Below the pieces are notes generated by a model that was not told the DNA's origin, did no database searches, and was given only the letters and a program-made list of their open reading frames with translations. Positions 20,621-28,573 of a stretch of DNA of 64,000 nucleotides are shown here, one piece after another. A program made the position numbers and the translations under genes. The stretch's first letter is position 1. Each line of letters opens with the position of its first letter. This stretch comes from DSVZ01 sp037439785 (lineage in GTDB: Bacteria > Verrucomicrobiota > Verrucomicrobiia > Limisphaerales > J093): NCBI GenBank assembly GCA_037439785.1, contig JBBIVJ010000023.1, positions 10,432 to 74,431 on the forward strand, read 5' to 3'.

Positions 20621-22036
20621 TCAAGGCAGAACTTTCACCCGTAGATAGCGGAAGGCCACCGCCCCGTGGTCGCCCTGGAGCAGGAACGGTCCGGGGTCGT
20701 TCACGTTGTTGTCGAGCTGCCCGCCCGTGGGCCGGTCGAGGGTGACGTTGTCCATGATTTTTTCGCCGTTGAGGATCACCGTGGCCCGGTTGCCGATGAG
20801 GGTGGCCTCGACCGTCTGCCACTCCCCGGCCTTCTTGGTGGCCATTTTGGCGGGGGCGACCAGGCTGTAGAAGGAGCCGTTGCTGGTGTTCGAGGGCTGG
20901 GTGGCGTCGCCGTCGTCGAGGATTTGGATTTCGTACCGGCCGCGCAGGTAGAAGCCGCTGTTCGCGCCCTTGGGGACCATGTACTCGTAGCGGACGGTAA
21001 AGTTCTTGAACTTCTCGTCGCTGACCAGGTCCGTGCCGTGGCCGTCACGGGGCAGGGTGTTGACCAACACGCCGTTTTGGGCGCTCCAGCTTTGCACGCC
21101 GGAGGGGTTGCGCAGGCGCCAGCCGGTCAGGTCCACGCCGTTGAACAGGGGCTTGAAACCCTCGGCGGCTTCGGCAGCGCTGACCCTGTAGGTGAGGTCG
21201 CGTGGCCTGCCCTCGCCCGGTTTGAGGCCCAGCGCCCACTCGATGCCGCCGAGCAGGTGCTGCTGGTAGGCCCGGGCCACCTCCGGCGGGTTGGCGCGCT
21301 GGCCACGGCCGTCCTTCCATTCGGCATCCCAGACGTCCTCGCGATGGCCCAGGGCCGTGTAAAACACCCGTCCCTTGCCGTATTCCTTGCACCAGGAGAT
21401 GGGGAAGTCGCCCGGGTAACCGCGGTTGGGGTGCTTGTCCAGCCAGAGCAGGCCGCGGACGTTCTCGCGCTTGAAGTTCTTGAACAGGTAAATCTCGTCA
21501 AAGACCGTGTAGGCCTGGCCGAAATGGGCGTTGGCCGGGTGGTGCGGGTCTTCGTTGAGGCAACTGACCTTGACCTGTTCGTGGTGGGTCAGGAATTCGC
21601 CCCCCAGCATCTCGATGAACGGCGGGTAGCCGTGGTAGGTGTCGCTGCAGGAATGCATGCCGATGAACGCCTTGCCGGACCTGATCCAGTTCAGGAAAAA
21701 CTCCTTGTCGGGGATGGCCAGCTCGCCGGTGGTGTTGGCGAAGATCACCCCGTCATACTTCAGCAGGTTCTCGGGCGACATCTTCTCGCGGACCTCGGCG
21801 TCGTCCTTGCCATCCGGCCCGCCGCGGACGTAGTCCACGGTGAAGACCTGGGAGGCCTCGCCCAATTGGGCCAGGACCTTTTCCGCCACCGGGATCGAGC
21901 TGTGCCGGAAGCCCTTGGTGGCCGTGACCACCAGCAGTTTTTTGGGGGCGGCCGCCCAGGCCGGCAGGGCCAGAACCGCCCCGAGGAAGAGCGGCAGCGC
22001 CACGCGCCGCAGGGAAGTCGAACAGGAGGATTTCAT
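20621..22036 (-). CDS. ThuA domain / DUF1080 (3-keto-disaccharide hydrolase-like) fusion, secreted
   Basis: 471 residues from the ATG at 22036, preceded by an AGGAGG-like site (AGGA just upstream on the coding strand is weak). Residues 1-32 form a signal peptide ending AWAAA. Residues 33-250 are a ThuA-like domain (LLVVTATKGFRHSSI, FIGMHSCSDTYHGYPPFIEMLGGEF, HHEQVKVSCLNEDPHHP, RVFYTALGHREDVW). Residues about 285-471 are the DUF1080/LamG-like domain (FKPLFNGVDLTGWRL, YEIQILDDG, GDHGAVAFRYLRVKVLP). DUF1080 enzymes include 3-keto-glycoside hydrolases; ThuA relates to trehalose utilisation. The combination suits periplasmic sugar breakdown and is common in Verrucomicrobiota and Planctomycetota. 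Confidence 0.92.
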   Translation of the reverse strand: MKSSCSTSLRRVALPLFLGAVLALPAWAAAPKKLLVVTATKGFRHSSIPVAEKVLAQLGEASQVFTVDYVRGGPDGKDDAEVREKMSPENLLKYDGVIFANTTGELAIPDKEFFLNWIRSGKAFIGMHSCSDTYHGYPPFIEMLGGEFLTHHEQVKVSCLNEDPHHPANAHFGQAYTVFDEIYLFKNFKRENVRGLLWLDKHPNRGYPGDFPISWCKEYGKGRVFYTALGHREDVWDAEWKDGRGQRANPPEVARAYQQHLLGGIEWALGLKPGEGRPRDLTYRVSAAEAAEGFKPLFNGVDLTGWRLRNPSGVQSWSAQNGVLVNTLPRDGHGTDLVSDEKFKNFTVRYEYMVPKGANSGFYLRGRYEIQILDDGDATQPSNTSNGSFYSLVAPAKMATKKAGEWQTVEATLIGNRATVILNGEKIMDNVTLDRPTGGQLDNNVNDPGPFLLQGDHGAVAFRYLRVKVLP

Positions 22037-22337
22037 GGTTTGTCGTTGATATGTCTCGGCGAATTGCGTCCCCAGCCGACGCCGGCCCGGGGAACGGCAT
22101 TCATTCAAGGCCCAAAACCCCGGCCCGGCAAGCGGGCATTGGGCCCCCACCACCGGTCAAACGAACCTGCCACACGGCCCTACGCGCAATCTCCCCAGCC
22201 CGGCCTTCGGCGTGGCTGCTGCAACCGGTAGCCACTTTTCCCGATTACCCGCTGGCCTCTGCTCCTCTGAGCTGCCAAGCCGGCCCGCGCTGGCCAAATC
22301 CGCGTGCACGGACCGGCGTTCCTGCTAGGCTGCGGGC
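22037..22337 (+). other. Divergent intergenic region, nothing recognised
   Basis: 301 bp between the divergently transcribed ThuA/DUF1080 and FAH genes. I see no gene, RNA or clear promoter consensus in it. It presumably holds the promoters for both genes. Confidence 0.4.
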
Positions 22338-23249
22338 GTGGTGACATCCCTGTGCCGTTTCGAACTGCCCGCCCCCGAGCTTCCGCCGGGGCAGGCGCCC
22401 GACCTGTCTCCCGCCGCGGCGCCCCGCGTAGGGCTGGTCCTGCCCGAGGCCCGACGTGTCCTGGACCTGACCCTGGCCGGCGCCGTCACCCTGACGGCGC
22501 TGCTGGAGCGCCCCGACCTCCCAGCCTGGTTGGCGGCCCGGGCCGCCCGCGCAGATTTGCCCGCCCATGCGCTGGACGCCGTCCGCCTGCTGGCGCCGGT
22601 GGAGCGTCAGGAAGTCTGGGCCGCCGGTGTGACCTACCTCCGCAGCAAGACCGCCCGCATGGAGGAATCGGCCTTCAGCGCCAGCGCCTACGATCGCGTG
22701 TACGACGCGCCGCGGCCGGAGCTGTTCTTCAAGGCCCTGGCCGAAAAGGTGGTCGCCCCCGGCGAGCCGATCGGCCTGCGCCGCGACTCCCGGTGGACGG
22801 TCCCCGAGCCGGAGCTGGCCCTGGTGCTCACCGCCTCCGGCCGCGTGGCCGGCTGCACCCTCGGCAACGACGTCAGCGCCCGCGACATCGAGGGCGAAAA
22901 CCTCCTCTATCTACCCCAGGCCAAAATCTACGACCGCTCCTGCGCGCTGGGGCCCTGGATCACGGTGGGGCCGGACGAGGCCACGGTGCGCGGCTGGGAA
23001 ATCACCCTGTGCATCCGCCGCGGGGGGAGCGAGGTGTTCGCCGGCCGCACCGAAGTGGGGCGCCTCAAACGCGGCTTCACCGAGCTGGCCGAATGGCTGT
23101 TCCGCGCCCAGCATTTTCCCCACGGGGCGGTGTTGCTGACCGGCACGGGCATCGTGCCGCCGGACGACTTCGCCCTGCGGGCCGGTGACGAGGTCGAGAT
23201 CACCGCCCCCGGCCTGGGGCGCTTGTTCAATCCTGTGGTGGCGGTCTGA
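22338..23249 (+). CDS. Fumarylacetoacetate hydrolase family protein
   Basis: 303 residues from a GTG at 22338. The C-terminal FAH domain shows the metal-binding layout: WTVPEPELALVL supplies two Glu ligands and GCTLGNDVSARDIE the Asp-containing motif. Further family features are VWAAGVTYLRSKTARMEES and GTGIVPPDDFALRAGDEVEI. Family members cleave C-C bonds or decarboxylate 2-keto acids in aromatic or sugar acid breakdown. In many bacteria the close homologues act on keto-deoxy sugar acids; the substrate here is not determined. Stands alone, 81 nt before pheT. Confidence 0.88.
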   Translation: MVTSLCRFELPAPELPPGQAPDLSPAAAPRVGLVLPEARRVLDLTLAGAVTLTALLERPDLPAWLAARAARADLPAHALDAVRLLAPVERQEVWAAGVTYLRSKTARMEESAFSASAYDRVYDAPRPELFFKALAEKVVAPGEPIGLRRDSRWTVPEPELALVLTASGRVAGCTLGNDVSARDIEGENLLYLPQAKIYDRSCALGPWITVGPDEATVRGWEITLCIRRGGSEVFAGRTEVGRLKRGFTELAEWLFRAQHFPHGAVLLTGTGIVPPDDFALRAGDEVEITAPGLGRLFNPVVAV

Positions 23250-23330
23250 ATTTTGGAGTCTCGGGCACTGTGCGGATTGGGATTGAGCCGTCAGTCCGGG
23301 TCGTGGTTAGCATCCCCGCCACTTTTGGTC

Positions 23331-25790
23331 ATGAAAGTCACCCTCAACTGGCTCAAACACTACGTGGACTTCGACTGGTCGGCTGACGAACTGGCCGAGC
23401 GCCTGACCATGCTCGGCGTCGAGGTCGAGGGCGTCCAAAAGCTCGCCGGCGAATACGAGGGCATCGTCGTCGCCCAGGTGCTCTCCCGTGAAAAACACCC
23501 CAACGCCGACAAGCTCTCCGTTTGCCGCGTCCACGACGGCCGGGGCGAGCGCCAGATCGTCTGCGGCGCCACCAACTTCCAGCCCGGCGACAGGGTGCCG
23601 CTCATCCTCCCCGGCGCCAGCCTGCCCGCTGCCCCCGGCGGCCAGCCGGTCACGATCAAGGTGGGCAAAATCCGCGGCATCGAAAGCCACGGCATGTTGT
23701 GCTCGCCCGCGGAACTGGGCCTGGCCGAGGATGCCAGCGGCCTGATGATCCTGCCGGCGGACGCCCCGGTTGGCCGGCCCTTCGCCGAGTTTCTCGGCCG
23801 CGCCGGCAGCGACGCCGTGCTCGACCTGGAAGTCACCCCCAACCGCCCCGACCTCAACAGCGTCATCGGCATCGCCCGCGAAATTGCCGCCGTCACCGGC
23901 CAGCCGCTGCGCCGGCCGGAGGTCACCCTGTGCGAAAGCGAGCCCGCCGCGGTCGAGCTGGTCGCGGTGCAGATCGAGGCCCCCGACCTGTGCCCGCGCT
24001 ACACCGCCCGGGTCATCCGGGGTGTCCGGATCGGCCCCAGCCCCCCCTGGCTGCGCGCGCTGCTCGAAAAGGTCGGCCTGCGCCCCATCAACAACGTGGT
24101 GGACGTGACCAACTACGTCATGTGGGAAAGCGGCCAGCCGCTGCACGCCTTCGATTACCGGCTGCTGGCCCGCGGGGCCGACGGCCGGCCCACCATCCGC
24201 GTGCGCCGCGCCGCCGAGGGCGAACGCTTCACCACCCTCGACGGCCAGACCCACACCCTCAACCACGAGCACCTGCTCATCGCCGACCCCGAAAAAGGTA
24301 TCGCCCTGGCCGGCATCATGGGCGGCCAGAACACCGAAATCCACGACCGCACCGAGGACGTGTTGCTGGAAAGCGCCGCCTTCGCCCCCGCCAACATCCG
24401 TCGCACCAGCAAGGCCCTGGGCCTGCGCACCGACGCCAGCTACCGCTTCGAGCGCGGGGCGGACCTCGAGGCCGTCGAGTGGGCCAGCCGCCGCGCCGCC
24501 CAACTCCTGCTCGCAACCGCGGGCGGTCAACTCGCCACGGGCGTGGTGGATGCCTACCCCGAACCCCTGCCGCCCCGCCAGATCACCCTGCGGCCCGCCC
24601 GGGTCAACGAACTGCTGGGCCTCGCCCTGCAGCCCGGCGAAATCGAGTACTACCTGGGCCAGCTCGGCCTGCGGCGTCTGGACCGCAAACCCCGGCCGGT
24701 GGACGCTCCCGCACCCCCCGAGCCCTCCCCCTGGCAAATCCCCAGTTGGCGACCCGACCTCAAGCGCGAGGCCGACCTCATCGAGGAGGTCTGCCGCCTG
24801 CACGGCGTCGAGAAGATTCCCGCCACCCCCCCCCGCGGCGCCCACGGCTGGCACCCGTGCGACGACGTCCATGACCTGCTCGCCAAGGCGCGCCGCCTCC
24901 TCACCGGCCTGGGCCTGGATGAGGCGCAAGGCCAAACCCTCATCCGGGCGGCCGATGCCGAGTGGCTGGCCGGGCCGGCCGGCTTCGTGCGCCTGGCCAA
25001 CCCGCTCAGCAGCGACATGGACGCACTGCGCCCCAGCCTCTTGCCCGGCCTCCTGGATTCGCTCCGGCACAACGCCGGCCGCCGCCAGGGCGACCTGGCC
25101 CTGTTCGAGATCGGCCGCGTCTTTGCCCCGGAGGGCGACACCGTCCGGGAAACCCGCCGCCTGGCCGTGGCCCTCACCGGCCGGCGCCAGCCCGTGTTCT
25201 GGGCCGGCGCCGAACGCGACGCCCTGTACGAACTGGCCGACCTCAAAGGCGTGCTGGAAACCTTCCTCGAACACTTCGGCCGGCGCGGGGTGGTCTGCTC
25301 GCCGCTGCCGGCCGGCGGGCCGTTCTTCCTCGAATCGGCGGCGCTGACCCTGGGCGGGCGCGTGCCGCTGGGCGTGTTGGGCCAACTGGCCCCCCGGCTG
25401 GCCCGCGCCCATGACCTGGCCACGCCGGTCTTCCTGGCCGAGCTGGACCTGGACGAATTGCTGGCCCGCCGCCAGCCGGTCAAGACCTTCAAGCCGCTGC
25501 CGCAATTCCCCGCCATCCGGCGCGACGTGGCCCTGCTCGTGCCCGAGAGCGTCACCCACGACGCTGTACTGGCCGCGTTGAAGGCCGCGCGGGTGCCCCA
25601 CCTCGAGCAGGTCGAGCTGTTCGACGTGTTTCGCGGGCCGAGCGTCCCCCCCGGCCAGAAGAGCCTGGCCTACGCCCTCACCTACCGCGCTGCCGACCGC
25701 ACCCTCACGGATGAAGAGGTCAACCGTGCCCATGCCGGCCTGGTCGAACACCTCAAGCGCACCCTGCCGGCCACCGTCCGCGAAGGTTGA
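23331..25790 (+). CDS. pheT: Phenylalanine-tRNA ligase beta subunit
   Basis: 819 residues from the ATG at 23331 (MKVTLNWLKHYVDFDWSADEL); an earlier in-frame start at 23253 adds a non-homologous leader. Domain order is standard: EMAP-type tRNA-binding domain (about 40-150, HPNADKLSVCRV), B3/B4 editing domain (about 205-375, NNVVDVTNYVMWESGQPLHAFD), B5 (about 400-475), catalytic-like core and the C-terminal anticodon-binding FDX-ACB domain (from about 725, FKPLPQFPAIRRDVALLVPE). It pairs with PheS to charge tRNA-Phe. pheS is not adjacent; recF follows instead. Confidence 0.96.
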   Translation: MKVTLNWLKHYVDFDWSADELAERLTMLGVEVEGVQKLAGEYEGIVVAQVLSREKHPNADKLSVCRVHDGRGERQIVCGATNFQPGDRVPLILPGASLPAAPGGQPVTIKVGKIRGIESHGMLCSPAELGLAEDASGLMILPADAPVGRPFAEFLGRAGSDAVLDLEVTPNRPDLNSVIGIAREIAAVTGQPLRRPEVTLCESEPAAVELVAVQIEAPDLCPRYTARVIRGVRIGPSPPWLRALLEKVGLRPINNVVDVTNYVMWESGQPLHAFDYRLLARGADGRPTIRVRRAAEGERFTTLDGQTHTLNHEHLLIADPEKGIALAGIMGGQNTEIHDRTEDVLLESAAFAPANIRRTSKALGLRTDASYRFERGADLEAVEWASRRAAQLLLATAGGQLATGVVDAYPEPLPPRQITLRPARVNELLGLALQPGEIEYYLGQLGLRRLDRKPRPVDAPAPPEPSPWQIPSWRPDLKREADLIEEVCRLHGVEKIPATPPRGAHGWHPCDDVHDLLAKARRLLTGLGLDEAQGQTLIRAADAEWLAGPAGFVRLANPLSSDMDALRPSLLPGLLDSLRHNAGRRQGDLALFEIGRVFAPEGDTVRETRRLAVALTGRRQPVFWAGAERDALYELADLKGVLETFLEHFGRRGVVCSPLPAGGPFFLESAALTLGGRVPLGVLGQLAPRLARAHDLATPVFLAELDLDELLARRQPVKTFKPLPQFPAIRRDVALLVPESVTHDAVLAALKAARVPHLEQVELFDVFRGPSVPPGQKSLAYALTYRAADRTLTDEEVNRAHAGLVEHLKRTLPATVREG

Positions 25791-25876
25791 AAGCGCCGCG
25801 CGCCGGCCCGCTCGCGTCGGCCGGCCGGGCGGATTTGCGACGTGAGTTTTGCCCCGGCCTGCCCTACACCGCCGCC

Positions 25877-26962
25877 GTGCACCTGGCGCATCTGAGGCTC
25901 CGCGACTTCCGCAATTACGTGCGGCTGGACGCCGACTTCGGCCCGGGCTTTCACCTGCTCCTGGGCGACAACGCCCAGGGCAAGACCAACCTCCTGGAGG
26001 CCATCTACCTGCTGGCCACGCTGCGGTCTTTCCGCGGCGTGGGCAGCGCCCAGTTGGTCCGCCACGGCGCCCCCGGCTACTTCGTCGGCGCCCGCGTGCT
26101 GGCCGCCGGCACCAGCGACATCCGCCTGTACTGGTCACCCACCGCCCGGAGCCTCACCCTCAACCAGCGCCCGGTCCGGCGCCTGGCCGACTACCTGGGC
26201 ACGCTGCGCGTGGTGGTCTTCTGCACCGAGGACCTCCAGCTCATCAAGGGCCCCGCCGGCCGCCGCCGCCGTTTCCTGGACCTGTTGCTCACCCAGACCC
26301 ACCCCGGCTACCTCACCGTGTTGCAGCGGTACATGCAGGCACTGCGCGCGCGCAACGCCCTGCTCAAGAGCCGGCCGGTGGACGCCGCGGCCCTGGCCGG
26401 GTTCACCCGCGAACTGGTGGCCGCCGGGGAGGAAATCCAGCGCCGCCGCAGCGAACTGGTTCCCCGCCTCTCCGCCCTCACCCGCCTGGCCTGCCGCCGC
26501 ATCGCCCGCGAGGCCGAAGAGCTCCGGCTGGACTACGCTCCGGGCGTCCAGGGCCGCCTGGCGGCGGAACTCGAGCGGCAGGCGGACCGCGAGCGGGCCC
26601 TGCGCACCACGGTGATCGGGCCGCACCGGGATGAACTGCGGATTTTGCTGGAGGAACGGCCCGCCGCGCAGTTCGCCAGCGAGGGCCAGAAGCGCACCCT
26701 GGCCCTTGCCCTGAAGATGGCCCAGGCCGAGTACCTCACCGGCCTGCACGGCACCCCGCCGGTCCTGCTGCTGGATGATGTGATGGGCGAACTGGACGCC
26801 TCCCGCCGCGCCGGTTTGCTGCCGTTGCTGGAGCGGGCCCACCACGCCAGCGGCCAGGTGTTCATGACCTGCACCGAGGAGCAATGGCCCCGCGAACTGG
26901 GCCGGCGGCTCCAACGCTGGCAGGTCCGGGCCGGTGAGCTGCGGGCGTTGACACCCGCTTGA
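25877..26962 (+). CDS. recF: DNA replication and repair protein RecF
   Basis: 361 residues from a GTG at 25877 (VHLAHLRLRDFRNY), the start that matches the RecF N-terminus; an ATG at 25787 overlapping the pheT stop would add 30 atypical residues. Walker A is GDNAQGKTN, the signature is SEGQKRTLALAL, and Walker B is PPVLLLDDVMGELDASRR. RecF loads RecA at single-stranded gaps with RecO and RecR. Usually recF sits next to dnaA-dnaN-gyrB; here it follows pheT. Cytoplasmic. Confidence 0.95.
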   Translation: MHLAHLRLRDFRNYVRLDADFGPGFHLLLGDNAQGKTNLLEAIYLLATLRSFRGVGSAQLVRHGAPGYFVGARVLAAGTSDIRLYWSPTARSLTLNQRPVRRLADYLGTLRVVVFCTEDLQLIKGPAGRRRRFLDLLLTQTHPGYLTVLQRYMQALRARNALLKSRPVDAAALAGFTRELVAAGEEIQRRRSELVPRLSALTRLACRRIAREAEELRLDYAPGVQGRLAAELERQADRERALRTTVIGPHRDELRILLEERPAAQFASEGQKRTLALALKMAQAEYLTGLHGTPPVLLLDDVMGELDASRRAGLLPLLERAHHASGQVFMTCTEEQWPRELGRRLQRWQVRAGELRALTPA

Positions 26963-27106
26963 ACGCGGGGCCGCGTGCCCCGCTCGAAAGCGGTCAGGGA
27001 CGGCCCATCCGGGAAATCCCCGACAAAAAAAACGATTTCTGGCGTTGACAATCGCCGGGCCGCGACGGAGCTTCCCCGGCAAGGAAGTTTCTAGGAAGGA
27101 AGGACT

Positions 27107-27448
27107 ATGACGTCGAATCATCGCTTGGCGCCCTCGAGCGGCCGGCGGACCGAGGGGCCACCTTCATCGGGCACGGTCGAGGAAAAGCTTCTTCGGAGTG
27201 AGCGTTTCCAGATCGAACGCAAAACGTTCACCTTGTCCCTGCGGGAAAACCCCCGAGGCCGCTTCCTGCGCATCACCGAAGATGTCTCCGGACGTCACGA
27301 TACCGTCATCGTGCCCGCCCCGGGCCTGGATGAGTTTGTGCGGGTGCTGACGGACATGGCCCGGACCAACGCCGAGACCCCTTACGAAGGGCCGCCGGTG
27401 CCGCCCCCGGAGTCTCCGCCGTCCACCGCCTCGGGCGAGGCGGCCTGA
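27107..27448 (+). CDS. DUF3276 / PUR-alpha-like nucleic-acid-binding protein
   Basis: 113 residues with a good Shine-Dalgarno (AGGAAGGA) upstream of the ATG. The middle part, LLRSERFQIERKTFTLSLRENPRGRFLRITED...DTVIVPAPGLDEFVRVLTDM, matches the bacterial PUR-type repeat of DUF3276, a whirly-like fold that binds single-stranded DNA or RNA. Low-complexity ends flank it (Ser/Arg-rich N-terminus, Pro-rich C-terminus). Its last 67 nt overlap the 3' end of rsfS on the other strand. Confidence 0.85.
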   Translation: MTSNHRLAPSSGRRTEGPPSSGTVEEKLLRSERFQIERKTFTLSLRENPRGRFLRITEDVSGRHDTVIVPAPGLDEFVRVLTDMARTNAETPYEGPPVPPPESPPSTASGEAA

Positions 27449-27822
27449 GCGGCTTGGCGTGCGCGGGGGCGACTGACGCGTCCCGCCCGGAGCCGCGGCG
27501 CATCCCCCCACAAGCTTTCCAGGGAGTAGAGGGCACGGGTGTCGGGGTGCATCACGTGCACAATCACGTCCAGGTAGTCCAGCACCACCCAATGGCTGGC
27601 CCAGTTGCCGTCCCGAGCGCGGGGGCGCAGGTGATGCTCCTTCTCCAACTTTTCGACAATCTCCTCCCCGATGGCCCGCAGGTGCGGTTCGCTCTTCCCC
27701 GAGGCCAGCACAAAAAAATCGGTGATGCTGGAAAGCCCGCGCACGTCCAGCACCACCAGGTCTTCGGCCTTTTTGCCCTCGGCGAGGGCGCGGCAGCGCA
27801 GCGCCAGTCGTTTGGCATCCAT
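27382..27822 (-). CDS. rsfS: Ribosomal silencing factor RsfS
   Basis: 146 residues from the ATG at 27822. The family core is complete: AEDLVVLDVRGLSSITDFFVLASG, HLRAIGEEIVEKLEKE, WVVLDYLDVIVHVMHPDTRALYSLESLWGDAPR. RsfS binds L14 and prevents subunit joining when nutrients are limiting. Family members normally end shortly after the LWGDAP motif; here about 35 extra Ala/Gly/Ser-rich residues follow, encoded by the stretch that overlaps the PUR gene. It follows nadD on the same strand, the usual pairing. Confidence 0.93.
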   Translation of the reverse strand: MDAKRLALRCRALAEGKKAEDLVVLDVRGLSSITDFFVLASGKSEPHLRAIGEEIVEKLEKEHHLRPRARDGNWASHWVVLDYLDVIVHVMHPDTRALYSLESLWGDAPRLRAGRVSRPRARQAAQAASPEAVDGGDSGGGTGGPS

Positions 27823-27848
27823 CCGCGGCAACGTTCGGCAAAATCGGC

Positions 27849-28424
27849 TCAGAGATAAAGTCCGGAATGCCGGATGGCCTCCGCCACGGCCGGGGGCACC
27901 CAGGGCTCCAATGGCAGGCCGGCCCGGACCCGCTCCCGCACCATCGAGGCGGAAATCCCCGTGGGCACCCCCGTCAGATGGCGCAGGCGGAACGGCGCCG
28001 GCAGGCTGGCCGGCGCGGCGCCCGGGCGGTTGACCACCAGAAATTCCACCAGGCCAGCCAGGGCCTCGGCCTCCCGCCAGAGGGGCAGCAGCGGCACATG
28101 GTCGCCGCCCAGCAACCAGAACCACGTCGCCCCCGGTGCCTCCGCCACGCAGGCGCGCACCGTCTCGATGGTGTAGGAGACGCCGCCCCGTTCCACCTCA
28201 CGGGTGTCCACGCGGCACTGCGTCCAGCCGGCCAGGGCCAGGCGCAACCAGCGCACCCGCTCGGCGGCCGGCGCCAGGGGTTGATCGGGTTTGAAGGGGG
28301 ATTGGGCGGCCGGGATGAAAATCAACCGGTCCAGGCGCGCCTCCTCGAGGGCGGCGCGGGCCATGATCAGGTGCCCACAATGGACAGGATTGAAGGAGCC
28401 GCCGAACAAACCAATCCGCTTCAC
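27849..28424 (-). CDS. nadD: Nicotinate-nucleotide adenylyltransferase
   Basis: 191 residues from a GTG at 28424 (VKRIGLFGGSFNPVHCGHLIM); an in-frame ATG at 28460 would add 12 residues. The nucleotidyl-transferase motifs GGSFNPVHCGHL and the C-terminal TGISASMVRERV (ISSTxIR-type motif) are present, as is LLGGDHVPLLPLW. The enzyme adenylates nicotinate mononucleotide in NAD synthesis. It sits 26 nt upstream of rsfS, a conserved gene pair in bacteria. Confidence 0.94.
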   Translation of the reverse strand: MKRIGLFGGSFNPVHCGHLIMARAALEEARLDRLIFIPAAQSPFKPDQPLAPAAERVRWLRLALAGWTQCRVDTREVERGGVSYTIETVRACVAEAPGATWFWLLGGDHVPLLPLWREAEALAGLVEFLVVNRPGAAPASLPAPFRLRHLTGVPTGISASMVRERVRAGLPLEPWVPPAVAEAIRHSGLYL

Positions 28425-28573
28425 CCGGCCAGCATAGGGCAGAACCCGCCGCTGAACCATCCGGGAATGGCCGGCCGGTGGCGGAGGGCAGGGCAGGTCA
28501 GCCGGCAGCGGCAGGTCTGGCCCGCTCTTCGCCCCCGGCTCCGCCGGCGGCGGGCGGGCGGCGGGCGGGCGGC

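Noticed and set aside
23307..26138. 943-aa minus-strand frame across pheT and recF
   Set aside because: Composition is that of a GC-rich antisense shadow; pheT and recF are certain.
27045..27050. TTGACA as promoter of the PUR-like gene
   Set aside because: No -10-like hexamer 16-18 nt downstream.
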